From Paenibacillus piri (lineage in GTDB: Bacteria > Bacillota > Bacilli > Paenibacillales > NBRC-103111), in contig NZ_SMRT01000018.1 of NCBI RefSeq assembly GCF_004354045.1, forward strand, positions 4,473 through 68,472: a stretch of DNA of 64,000 bases, in the 5' to 3' direction. Each line of letters begins with the position of its first letter. The first letter of the stretch is position 1. Below the pieces are notes generated by a model. That model was given only the letters and a program-made list of their open reading frames with translations. It was not told the DNA's origin and searched no databases. The translations under genes were made by a program, and so were the position numbers. Below are positions 17,407-25,010 of the stretch, one piece after another.

Positions 17407-17724
17407 TTATCCCATCAAGAAGGCCCTAACCGATTCATCGAAATCGCTGCAAAATGCTTTGGACATTTTTTCGGCTCCGTTGTTCCTGGAAAGTCGGTTG
17501 ATTTGCATGGTAGCGACAGCATCGCTTGTTAATGTAGCGACCTTTTTCGGAATTTCATTGCTGACTTCCATCGATGCCTCTATCAGACTTTATTAACCTC
17601 CTGTGTCCAAGCCCCTTTTGCCTCACGATTGTCAATGACAATGGCATTCGTTTCTTTGTCACGGTGAGCTTTCTTGAGCAATTCCCCGATGGCTTTGGCC
17701 TTTTCGTAATAATTGTATTTGTAG
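17407..17724 (-). pseudogene. Frameshifted hypothetical protein
   Basis: Directly after the SDR stop codon and in the same frame, the DNA reads YEKAKAIGELLKKAHRDK then TNAIVIDNREAKGAWTQEVN and stops. In the next frame it continues SLIEASMEVSNEIPKKV and ends SDFDESVRAFLMG at 17407. A single-base shift near 17585 would join both parts into about 105 residues. No family is recognised. It may be a decayed gene of the same operon. Confidence 0.5.
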
Positions 17725-17726
17725 GA

Positions 17727-18545
17727 TTAGCCGAACCTTTTGATAATTCTGTCGTAGGCACGGTCTCCAAAGACAGTTTTCATAAACACCATAGGCTTCG
17801 CCATAAAACCAACCAGGTAGCGCGTTTTCGGTCTTTTTACGGTCACAGCTTTGCCGATGGTGCGTGCAATCAACTCGGGCTTCGATAATTGATTGCCCGT
17901 ATAATTTTTAATCATTCCCTCGGCCGCTTTGTTGGCAGCCTGAGCATATGCCCCTTTTGCCGATACCTTTTTCAGACTTTCGGCGGCAATGATTCCCCAG
18001 TCCGTTTTAATTCCGCCCGGCTCCACAACAATAACATCAATGCCAAAAGGCTCCAGTTCAAGTCGCAAGCAGTCCGAAAGGCCCTCAACGGCAAATTTGG
18101 TTGCATGATACCATCCGCCGAAATTCGTCCAAATCTTGCCGCCCATTGAAGAGACATTCACAATTTTACCAAATTTGTTTTTTCGCATGATCGGCGTCAC
18201 AAGCTGGATCATTCTAGCCAGTCCGAATACATTCACTTCCATCTGGCGCCGGGCCTCTTCCATTGGAATATCCTCTACCGCTCCATAAGAACCATATCCG
18301 GCGTTGTTAACAAGGATGTCAATTCTGCCTTCTTTTTTAAGAATTTCATTGACAGCCTGAATCATGGATTCATCATTAGTGACATCCAAGGAAATGGGAC
18401 GAATGCCTTTTGTCGCAAGATCCTGCATTTTGTCGATACGCCGAGCAGCCGCATACACCGTAAAATCTTTGTTTTTCAGCTCAATGGCCGCCTCTTTACC
18501 GATCCCCGAAGATGCCCCTGTAATCAATGCGACTTTTTGACTCAT
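17727..18545 (-). CDS. SDR family oxidoreductase
   Basis: A 272-residue short-chain dehydrogenase. TGASSGIG is at residues 9-16, NNAGYG at 80-85, and the catalytic residues are Ser132/133, Tyr146 and Lys150 (GGWYHATKFAVEG). It ends with a basic tail FGDRAYDRIIKRFG, common in the oxidoreductases of this subgroup. GTGGAGG precedes the ATG at 18545; the open frame further upstream is promoter DNA. A sigma-A promoter with an overlapping operator lies just ahead of it, so it should be repressed until an inducer is present. Confidence 0.88.
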   Translation of the reverse strand: MSQKVALITGASSGIGKEAAIELKNKDFTVYAAARRIDKMQDLATKGIRPISLDVTNDESMIQAVNEILKKEGRIDILVNNAGYGSYGAVEDIPMEEARRQMEVNVFGLARMIQLVTPIMRKNKFGKIVNVSSMGGKIWTNFGGWYHATKFAVEGLSDCLRLELEPFGIDVIVVEPGGIKTDWGIIAAESLKKVSAKGAYAQAANKAAEGMIKNYTGNQLSKPELIARTIGKAVTVKRPKTRYLVGFMAKPMVFMKTVFGDRAYDRIIKRFG

Positions 18546-18568
18546 GAATAAAACCTCCACCTGTTTAT

Positions 18569-18611
18569 TTGATTCTGAGTCAATTATAAGTGACTCGAAA
18601 TCAATTGTCAA
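18569..18611 (-). promoter_or_regulatory. Sigma-A promoter overlapped by a palindromic operator
   Basis: On the minus strand, TTGACA (18606-18611) is followed after exactly 17 bp by TATAAT (18583-18588), a consensus promoter. A palindrome at 18569-18604 has half-sites TTGATTnnGAGTCA with an 8 bp centre that contains the -10 box. Binding there would block RNA polymerase. The obvious candidate is the TetR protein encoded at 16679-17332. Confidence 0.85.
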
Positions 18612-19197
18612 CCCGCTACTATCCTTTTCATTTTTCAGCGGATTCGGGCAGTTGATGACGAAACTCGATCTTCTCAAACCATTTCCAAGCAAAGAGAGTC
18701 GTCTCTCCGGCGCGGCCCCGCGGCAGGATTTTTCCGAGTTTGTTGGATATACTAAAAGATAATTAAGTGAACAAACAGTTTAATAAAACTTTGGCAGCAA
18801 ATGCTATCGCCGTCAAAAATTGAGTGAAATTTTGAAAAACCACCTATCCGCTTCAAAAGGTGGCCTCATGTCGCAAATCATATTTTAGGTGTATTGGGTA
18901 CAACTGGCCTTGCCCTTGATGTAAAAGAAATACGCTCGATCACTATTTCTTCGATGTCAAACACTAGCGTCTCACTGTCGATACCCGCTACCCTTTGTTC
19001 GCCCGTACCCTGATGCGTGCTTGTTAAGCAGCCAATTGAAAAAGCGCCCCAGAGGGCGCTTTTCTCAAGAACGCGAGCGTTAGGCGCAGTATGGACTTCC
19101 CATGCATCATTTGATCCACACCAAACTGCAAACGTAAAGCCCTAAATCAAATACCACGCAAACGGAAAATCGATTTGGTCAAAGGGTAAATGATTGC
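18612..19197. other. Gene-free stretch
   Basis: No gene is supported here. There is a small hairpin around GAAAAACCACCT...AGGTGGCC near 18835-18865 and a terminator-like hairpin at 19041-19063. The rest shows no open frame of note. Confidence 0.5.
19041..19063. terminator. Terminator-like hairpin
   Basis: AAAGCGCCC and GGGCGCTTT arms enclose a four to five base loop, with an A-run on one side and a T-run on the other, so it could work in either direction. No intact gene reads into it now, in keeping with its position amid debris. Confidence 0.65.
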
Positions 19198-19551
19198 TTA
19201 ATTAAGAACACGACTGGCTTCTGCCTCGAATTCTTGCTACGCTTGTTCCGGCGTAAGGGCGTTTGTAAAAGCGGCTTGAATCTTCTTCGCAAAGATCGCC
19301 CTTTGCTTGTTGAAGCCCGGAGCCGCCAATCCGCCGTCCACAGCAAATTCGGTTAATCTTTCCGCGAATTTTACGTTTTCGTCCGTACGGTTTTTGTACA
19401 TATCCACCATTGATTTACTTGTGGAAAGGGATTCGCTGGCTTTCACGGCGGCCGCGTTCTCCTTGCTTTCGAGAAATTTGGCGAATTCGATTGCCCACAT
19501 CTGTTTCACCGGATCCTCGTTTTTGAACACACCGTACCCGTAGGTCGTCAT
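19198..19551 (-). pseudogene. CUT1 sugar-binding lipoprotein, C-terminal fragment with amber codon
   Basis: The frame keeps MWAIEFAKFLESKENAAAVK and later the segment RAIFAKKIQAAFTNALTPEQA, which is the closing part of a sugar-binding protein of the CUT1 class. A TAG at 19237 interrupts it, and the same frame continues QEFEAEASRVLN to a TAA at 19198, the expected natural end. The N-terminal three quarters are missing, replaced by kinase-like sequence. It is not functional. Confidence 0.75.
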
Positions 19552-19559
19552 ACCTGGTC

Positions 19560-19672
19560 CAGCTCGGCGTTGATCGGGGCTACCTCTGATTTGGACATGC
19601 CAATCCGCCGTTATCCTTGACCGAAATGACGATCACGTTGCCCTTCTCGTACGCGGCGATCTTGATGACGCC
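19560..19672 (-). pseudogene. YesM-type histidine kinase, fragment of the ATPase domain
   Basis: The minus-strand frame reads GVIKIAAYEKGNVIVISVKD then NGGL and continues in a shifted frame with MSKSEVAPINAELDQV. VxDNG is the G1 box of GHKL ATPases and the surrounding residues match YesM-like kinases. Only about 40 residues survive. The fragment touches the duplicated RibD/DHFR-like segment on one side and the binding-protein fragment on the other. Confidence 0.55.
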
Positions 19673-20505
19673 GTGCCCTTTAGGCCGCTGGGTCAACCGC
19701 ACAACTAAGCTGGAACGTAGGTCAACCTGATCACCTTCTCGCCAATTCGATCGCTTGCCACAAGGCGCAGCGGCGGCCGCGGACCGGCGAAGAACGGCTT
19801 GCCGTGACCCAGCACGACTGGATGGAGATAGAGTCGATACTCATCAACAAGACCGAGCTCCGTTAGACTGTGGGCCAACTCCGGCCCGGCAACTTCAATC
19901 TCCCCTTCATGCTGAGCCTTCAGCCCACGTATGGCCGCTGCGAGGTCGCCCTCGATCAGAGAAGCGTTCGGACCGACGGACTTTAACGTCCTCGACACCA
20001 CCCACTTCGGTTTGCTTTGCCACGCCGCTGCGTATTCCCGTTCCGGCGCATCCCATTCAAAATGGTCTTCGTCCCAATACCGCATGGTCTCGTACATGCG
20101 GCGCCCATACAGGCTGCCCGCCAGGCCGCGCACGTCGTCGATGAAATGACGGAATAGCACGGGGTCGGGCTGAAATGCCGGGTGGTCGTGGTCGACGAAT
20201 CCGTCCAGAGATTGGTTCAATGCGAAAACGATCTTTGCCATGCGACTGACTCTCCTCCCTGGTTTTCTCGCACATTCATCATCAAGATTACACGTTCCAT
20301 ATGCAGCCTCCTTTATGTCTACATTTTATCATCCAACAGCATGTCCGGTTTCTCATGGATTGCTAATGTGCATAGTCCTGGCCTGACCGAATACAAATTT
20401 AATTTAACGAAGGATGGTAAATCAAACAATTCTGCCAAATTAGCTTAATACCAATCCAATTTTTGATGATTTACCACATTATGTAACCATCATCGGGAAT
20501 GGGAT
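19672..20505. repeat. Duplicated 0.83 kb segment, copy 2
   Basis: Near-identical to 13204-14035, same orientation, with a few single-base differences and small indels near the right end. Left of it the two copies have unrelated sequence; right of it both enter a palindromic element, but this one has the long form and the other the short form. Confidence 0.92.
19705..20241 (-). CDS. Dihydrofolate reductase family protein (RibD C-terminal-like), copy 2
   Basis: A 178-residue protein that differs from the product of 13237-13773 at only three positions. The same ribosome binding site and 0.25 kb upstream region are present, so it should be expressed in the same way. Nothing suggests that either copy is broken. 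Function within the RibD_C/DHFR-like family is unknown; an NADPH-linked reduction is the family expectation. Confidence 0.85.
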   Translation of the reverse strand: MAKIVFALNQSLDGFVDHDHPAFQPDPVLFRHFIDDVRGLAGSLYGRRMYETMRYWDEDHFEWDAPEREYAAAWQSKPKWVVSRTLKSVGPNASLIEGDLAAAIRGLKAQHEGEIEVAGPELAHSLTELGLVDEYRLYLHPVVLGHGKPFFAGPRPPLRLVASDRIGEKVIRLTYVPA

Positions 20506-20634
20506 AATGTTCTTGTCAATTTCGGGAATGGGATCAAGTTCTTGTCATTGAAATTTGACAAGAACTTTATCCCATAAAACAAGAAAGCCGCGATTTACGC
20601 GGCAGTTAATGAGATAATATTCTTGTCACCCGAT
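20491..20634 (+). repeat. TGTCGGG palindromic element, long form (copy E)
   Basis: Two tandem left units, then arms GGGATCAAG and CTTTATCCC that leave one mismatch, hairpin GCCGCGatttaCGCGGC and a right end ACCCGATA. The mismatch suggests the copy is a hybrid of the ATCAAG and ATAAAG types, possibly by gene conversion. Confidence 0.8.
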
Positions 20635-20645
20635 ATCGCTGCTAT

Positions 20646-20690
20646 TTAACGACACAATGTTCCTACATTAACGACACAATTCTTCCTACA
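20646..20690. repeat. Two tandem 22 bp units
   Basis: TTAACGACACAATGTTCCTACA is followed directly by a second unit with TTCTTCC in place of TGTTCC. A related single unit, TAATGACACAAATCTCCCTACAT, lies at about 52515. The pattern recalls the multiple terminal repeats of IS21-type ends, but no transposase is nearby. Confidence 0.55.
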
Positions 20691-21296
20691 TTATATTCCA
20701 CTCGTATTTTCCTTTTGAATAAAAATTCCGTAAAACAGCAAATCTATGATTCCCTCACTAATAAGCTCATAATCACTGATCGCGGCTAGGTCTTGCTCAA
20801 GATGGGATATGGATCGCTCAATCATACGCAGATAAAATAGCAATGTCTCATCCTTTACGGATTCACGAATATAGCCGCTTTGCCTGCCGCTTTGAATAAA
20901 CTTCATAAATAAATGCAGGGTCTGTGTGTATACATCCGTTAGAAATTCGTCTGCTTTACTGCTCTGAAATGCTAGTTTATATATGCCATATTGACCTGCT
21001 GTTTGTTTTTTGAAGGAGAGGAACTGCTTCAATTTTTCCTTAAATGGCATATCTGCTTCAATCAACTGTTCAAACCATTGTATTTGCTCTCGGGTTAGTC
21101 GCAATACTGCGGCTTCAATGAGCTTTTCCTTACTTCCATAATAATTATATATTGTCACCTGGGATACATTGGCTTTATTTGCAATATCAGAGATTTTTAT
21201 ATCATCGGGCGCTTTTATTAAGAGCGAGATCGTTGCCTCTTCAATGTTTTTCATCTTCTCTTTTGTTCGTCTGGTAAATCCGTCCAGTTTGACCAC
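20691..21296 (-). CDS. TetR/AcrR family transcriptional regulator
   Basis: A 201-residue repressor with HTH segment KISDIANKANVSQVTIYNYY followed by GSKEKLIEAAV. The remainder is helical and would bind a ligand. The start codon is a GTG at 21296; GAGGGG lies immediately before it, so an internal start such as the ATG at 21254 is possible. It is divergent from a methyltransferase gene, and two matching inverted repeats lie in the shared 173 bp gap, so self-regulation and control of the methyltransferase are likely. Confidence 0.85.
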   Translation of the reverse strand: MVKLDGFTRRTKEKMKNIEEATISLLIKAPDDIKISDIANKANVSQVTIYNYYGSKEKLIEAAVLRLTREQIQWFEQLIEADMPFKEKLKQFLSFKKQTAGQYGIYKLAFQSSKADEFLTDVYTQTLHLFMKFIQSGRQSGYIRESVKDETLLFYLRMIERSISHLEQDLAAISDYELISEGIIDLLFYGIFIQKENTSGI

Positions 21297-21318
21297 CCCT
21301 CATTCACATTCTATCACA

Positions 21319-21412
21319 TTTTGAAATATCGGACAAAAAAAATTTCAAAAACCATTTACAAAGCAGGAAAGCCGCAATATAATTTTGAAATGAAAAGCAA
21401 AATATATTTCAA
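21319..21412 (+). promoter_or_regulatory. Promoter bracketed by two TetR-type operators
   Basis: TTTACA (21355-21360) and TATAAT (21378-21383) are separated by 17 bp and drive the methyltransferase. Upstream, TTTTGAAAT-N14-ATTTCAAAA spans 21319-21350. Downstream, TTTTGAAAT-N14-ATTTCAA spans 21383-21412. Both have the same arms and the same 14 bp spacer, which is strong evidence for two binding sites of one dimeric regulator, presumably the adjacent TetR protein. Confidence 0.8.
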
Positions 21413-21469
21413 TAAAAATAAATAACTGCTATACCTGATCTTTACGCATTCAGAAAAGGAGTCGTTTAT

Positions 21470-22300
21470 ATGGGAACCATTAAAGTAAACCTAGCTATGG
21501 AGAGAGAAACATTACTTCTAACTCTATATACAAGAGCCCTTGATAGTTGCTCGAATAATCCGATTCTAGGCGATAAGAAAGCCATGGAGATAGCCCAGCA
21601 GCTTGATTCCAATTTCAAAAAATTGAAAATCCCGACTAAAGAGAGCTTCGGTGGCGCAATTCGAGCCAAATATCTTGATGTATGGACTAAAGAATTTCTT
21701 GTGGAGTATTCAGATGCGACCGTTTTAGAGCTTGGCTGCGGTCTGGACAGCCGTATGGAACGGGTGTGCCCGCCAAAGAGTGTGCGTTGGTTCGATTTGG
21801 ACTTCCCCGATGTCATCGAATTACGCCGACATTTCTTTTCGGATCGCGAAGGTTACTGCATGATAGGCTCTTCCTTGACCGATCCTTTTTGGCTGAACGA
21901 AATTCCTTCAAATCGCCCGGTGATCATTATTGCCGACGGGGTGCTTCCCTTCCTTACCGAAAACGATGTCAAACATCTCTTTGTACGGCTTACCCGTCAT
22001 TTTCAAAGCGGCCAAATCGCGTTCAATGGATATACCCGATTTGCATCACGAATGCTCAAGTACCATCCTTCCATAAAAGCAATCGGAGGAATTGCGCCCT
22101 CCAACCCGGGTTTTGATGATCCCAGAGAGCCCGAAAAGTGGAGCCCACACCTCAAACTTATTGAGTCCCAATCCATCGTTGGATCACCATATATCGCCGA
22201 GACACCCTGGACTTATCGTTTCTTATGCGGTGTGATGAATAGTACCCCTTCCTTGAAAAAAGAAGGCGGGTGGATGCTGCGTTATCGTTTTTCACATTAG
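21470..22300 (+). CDS. Class I SAM-dependent methyltransferase (LCM/PPM family)
   Basis: A 276-residue O-methyltransferase-like protein. The SAM-binding motif is VLELGCGLDSRMERV, preceded by RAKYLDVWTKEFL and followed by VRWFDLDFPDVIELRR, an arrangement typical of the leucine carboxyl methyltransferase family that includes TcmP-like enzymes. It would methylate a small molecule or a carboxyl group. AAAGGAG precedes the ATG. It is under probable control of the divergent TetR protein, which hints at a detoxification or secondary metabolite role. Confidence 0.87.
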   Translation: MGTIKVNLAMERETLLLTLYTRALDSCSNNPILGDKKAMEIAQQLDSNFKKLKIPTKESFGGAIRAKYLDVWTKEFLVEYSDATVLELGCGLDSRMERVCPPKSVRWFDLDFPDVIELRRHFFSDREGYCMIGSSLTDPFWLNEIPSNRPVIIIADGVLPFLTENDVKHLFVRLTRHFQSGQIAFNGYTRFASRMLKYHPSIKAIGGIAPSNPGFDDPREPEKWSPHLKLIESQSIVGSPYIAETPWTYRFLCGVMNSTPSLKKEGGWMLRYRFSH

Positions 22301-22688
22301 AACATCAAATGTGTATATTCTCCCCAAACTCTCACAATATTCTGTTTCCATATAAAAAGCGGAAGACACTGAACTTTACTGCGGTGTGCGTCTAGGCTTG
22401 TGATCGAGCCTAAGAAATGGGCTTTGCCAAAATGGAGCGCCTCAAGTAGAAGGCATCTTGTAGTCTCCTTGGTTTGTTTTTGGATCCGGTCGCTGGCCAG
22501 CATCGTGGACCCATCAACATCATACCAAGGAGTCTTTTTATTTCTCAAACCTCGTATTTCTTCATAATAGGAATGCTGCCCGTAGTTGAGAAACGGCAGC
22601 CGATTGTTCTGTCCGGCTACCGTTTCATGTATTATTGAGCTAATGTATCCGTTAGTGAACATAATCAGTCAAAATGAAAAAAATCAAG
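22301..22688. other. Gap with degraded hairpin repeat
   Basis: No convincing gene. The region 22560-22625 contains an inverted, decayed CCCGTTAG-type hairpin (AACGGCAGCCG and CGGCTACCGTT arms next to GTAGTTGAG). A 121-codon minus-strand frame runs through it but has no ribosome binding site and no recognisable motif. Confidence 0.45.
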
Positions 22689-23222
22689 TCAATCTGTTAT
22701 TAGTTTTGAATAAATACTGAGATCTTTAAACTTTCCGTTAACTCTTTCATACTGTCTTAGCGTTCCTTCAAATATAAAGTTTAACTTCTGTAGGACTTTT
22801 ACTGAATTCACGTTTTCGGGTTCCACTTGTGCTTCGATTCGATTTAGCTTTAAAGATGAGAATGCGTAATCTATCAAAGAACTGATAGCTTCTGAAGCGT
22901 ATCCTTTTCCCCAAAATGCTCTAGCAATGTCAAAACCGATTTCTGCTTTTACATTTTCAAAATCTAAGGAATCGTACCCACAAGTACCAATGATTTCATT
23001 TGATTCAATTTCAATTATAGAGAAACGAATAGCTTTGTTATCTTTGGAAAGTTCATCAAGGAGTTTAATCATATCATTGGCCTGATTTTCATCAGTAAAA
23101 CAATTAATATTCATGAACTTGGTAACCTCTGGATCTGACCAAATTTTAAACAAACTAGGCGAATCCGATATCTTCATTTTTCTCAAATGTAATCGTTCTG
23201 TGTGTAACTCTGTAGTCAACAT
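22689..23222 (-). CDS. GNAT family N-acetyltransferase (RimJ/RimL-like)
   Basis: A 177-residue acetyltransferase. It starts LHTERLHLRKMKISDSPSLF as RimL-type enzymes do, and has the acetyl-CoA loop ARAFWGKGYASEAISSLIDY followed by VEPENVNSVKVLQKLNF. GGAGG is five bases from the ATG. It lies 20 bp after the FkbH-like gene and is the last member of the four-gene polyamine-type operon. In that setting it might acetylate the operon product, perhaps as self-protection, which is inference; RimJ/RimL proteins also modify ribosomal proteins. Confidence 0.85.
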   Translation of the reverse strand: MLTTELHTERLHLRKMKISDSPSLFKIWSDPEVTKFMNINCFTDENQANDMIKLLDELSKDNKAIRFSIIEIESNEIIGTCGYDSLDFENVKAEIGFDIARAFWGKGYASEAISSLIDYAFSSLKLNRIEAQVEPENVNSVKVLQKLNFIFEGTLRQYERVNGKFKDLSIYSKLITD

Positions 23223-23242
23223 TTTTGCCTCCTAAATTTTCA

Positions 23243-24535
23243 TTATTTTTCTTTCTCCAGAAAAGAAACAATATTCTCTACACTCGACAAATTATCCAGC
23301 GTTAGATCTTCATCGCCAAAACTGATTTCAAACGTCTGCTCCAACTGAACGATAAGCGCAACAGCAGTGACCGAATCAAGTATGCCTTGCTGCCCAAGCA
23401 GGATTGTTTCCGTGGACACATCTTTGCTTCCTAATAGAGTTTGCACGATTTGAGCAACCTTGTGCTCCAATTCCCGGCGATCCCCTAATTCAATCATTAA
23501 ATGACACTCCTTTTCCATTTCCAAACGGATCCATTCCGGCCCTGAATAAGTATAGGGAAACGGCAGCGTATAGATCGATTCCTGCTGCCCCTGCAAACTA
23601 CATCTAAAGCCTAACAGCTGCAGCAACAATAAAGCGGGGCGATTCCGTTCCTGCAGCCGATAACGGCACACAGCTTCCGTCAGCAGCGGGCGTTCTTGCT
23701 GGATTCGGGATAGGACAGCTCCCAAAAAAGCAGTACCGATCCCCCGTCCCTCCATACGGCACGAAATACAAAACAGCTCGATTTCTGCACCCGAATCATG
23801 AACATGCACCATTGCCATCGCCACAATCCCATGATCGCCAAAACGGTCCTTCATCTGTCCGACATAAATATACTTCCCTTCCGAATCCATATAAGACTGG
23901 ATGAAAGACGTCGATGGAGCCTGAACAAGATTATTGAATTGCGTCGTACGTGACGCCAACTCAACCATACGCAATAAATCCCCGTTTTGTACACCTTGTA
24001 TGGATAATCTCATATCGCATGAATGCAAAAATTCCTCTCTCGTACCGCTAAACCGCTGTTCGGCTGTGTTACGTACCCATCGCGCCATCATTTGTTGACG
24101 GCGTTTAGCAGTTTCCTCCGATGTGGCGATCTGAAATTCGGGAAGCTTGGGCAGTGCCGCTGCGGCACCGGCTTCGTACACATAAACGTCAGGCAGGTAC
24201 ATACTCACTTCATACCGTTCATACGGATTGTCGTCGATAAATGCAAGTGAATCGGTGCCGATGTTCATCATCTCTTGGGCGATTTTTCGAATGCTGGCCG
24301 TTTTTGACCCCCATCCGAATTGCGGATATAGGAAAAAGTGATCGATCCCAAGCTCCGCCAGCTTTTGAGAAGCCCGTTCAGGATCGTTTCGACTGGCAAT
24401 ACTCTGCAAAATCCCACGATGATCAAGCGTAAGCAAAACCTCCCTGACGCCCGGACGCAGCGCAACATCCCCGTCTTCAGACAATGTTCCCTGCCATAAC
24501 GTATCGTCAAGATCCCAGATCAAACATTTAATCAT
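23243..24535 (-). CDS. FkbH-like HAD-IIIC protein with GNAT-like and C-terminal carrier domains
   Basis: A 430-residue three-part protein. Residues 1-135 form a HAD domain with the nucleophile motif DLDDTLW (Asp8, Asp10) and FIDDNPYER. Residues about 150-330 form a GNAT-like domain. Residues about 355-430 form an acyl/peptidyl carrier domain with the attachment Ser388 in GILDSVTAV. FkbH proteins transfer a glyceryl unit from 1,3-bisphosphoglycerate to a carrier thiol, so the fused carrier could be its own acceptor. The start at 24535 follows GGGGAG and overlaps the preceding gene by 8 bp. No ketosynthase or adenylation gene lies nearby. Confidence 0.85.
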   Translation of the reverse strand: MIKCLIWDLDDTLWQGTLSEDGDVALRPGVREVLLTLDHRGILQSIASRNDPERASQKLAELGIDHFFLYPQFGWGSKTASIRKIAQEMMNIGTDSLAFIDDNPYERYEVSMYLPDVYVYEAGAAAALPKLPEFQIATSEETAKRRQQMMARWVRNTAEQRFSGTREEFLHSCDMRLSIQGVQNGDLLRMVELASRTTQFNNLVQAPSTSFIQSYMDSEGKYIYVGQMKDRFGDHGIVAMAMVHVHDSGAEIELFCISCRMEGRGIGTAFLGAVLSRIQQERPLLTEAVCRYRLQERNRPALLLLQLLGFRCSLQGQQESIYTLPFPYTYSGPEWIRLEMEKECHLMIELGDRRELEHKVAQIVQTLLGSKDVSTETILLGQQGILDSVTAVALIVQLEQTFEISFGDEDLTLDNLSSVENIVSFLEKEK

Positions 24536-25010
24536 GTTCTTTCTCCCCTGCCGCACCGCATTCGCTATATTCCATCGTCAGATGTGTTGGCATGAAGCCA
24601 TATTTTTTATACAGGGTGCGCATCGGCAAATTATGAACATGGACATGTCCCACGATTCTTTGGGCTCCCTTTTGCTTAGCAAATGAAATTCCCGCTTCAA
24701 ATAGCTTGTCAACGCCTGCAGTACCGCGAAAAGGCCCGCTAATGTAAAAACTCCTGAACTGCATGTAAGTCTCCTGTGTAACGGAATTCGCCCTGAAACC
24801 CATCCACATCCATCCCACGGCGCAGCCGTCGACGTCCAGTACCAGCATTCCGGACTGTTCGCGAATCATGGCTTTCTCCAGCTTTTGCAAGTGAAAAGCC
24901 AAGTCCGTAATGGCGTCCTCGCCAAAAGAAATCTTGGAAATCTCCCGTTCCCATTTCGCTATCTCGATCAAATCACGAGCTTCAATCTGCCGTATGATCA
25001 CGCTTTTCAT
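24528..25010 (-). CDS. GNAT family N-acetyltransferase
   Basis: A 160-residue acyltransferase. The fold signature runs MLVLDVDGCAVGWMWMGF, then FYISGPFRGTAGVDKLFEAG with the CoA-binding loop, then NLPMRTLYKKYGFMPTHLTM. It overlaps the polyamine synthase gene by 29 bp and the FkbH-like gene by 8 bp, so the three proteins are almost certainly made together. It is a candidate for acylation of the polyamine, possibly taking the acyl group from the carrier domain of the next gene. That link is inference. Confidence 0.85.
   Translation of the reverse strand: MKSVIIRQIEARDLIEIAKWEREISKISFGEDAITDLAFHLQKLEKAMIREQSGMLVLDVDGCAVGWMWMGFRANSVTQETYMQFRSFYISGPFRGTAGVDKLFEAGISFAKQKGAQRIVGHVHVHNLPMRTLYKKYGFMPTHLTMEYSECGAAGEKEHD

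Noticed and set aside
22297-22662. 121-codon minus-strand frame between the methyltransferase and acetyltransferase genes
   Set aside because: It has no ribosome binding site and no motif, and it runs through an inverted degraded hairpin repeat, so the open frame is probably chance.
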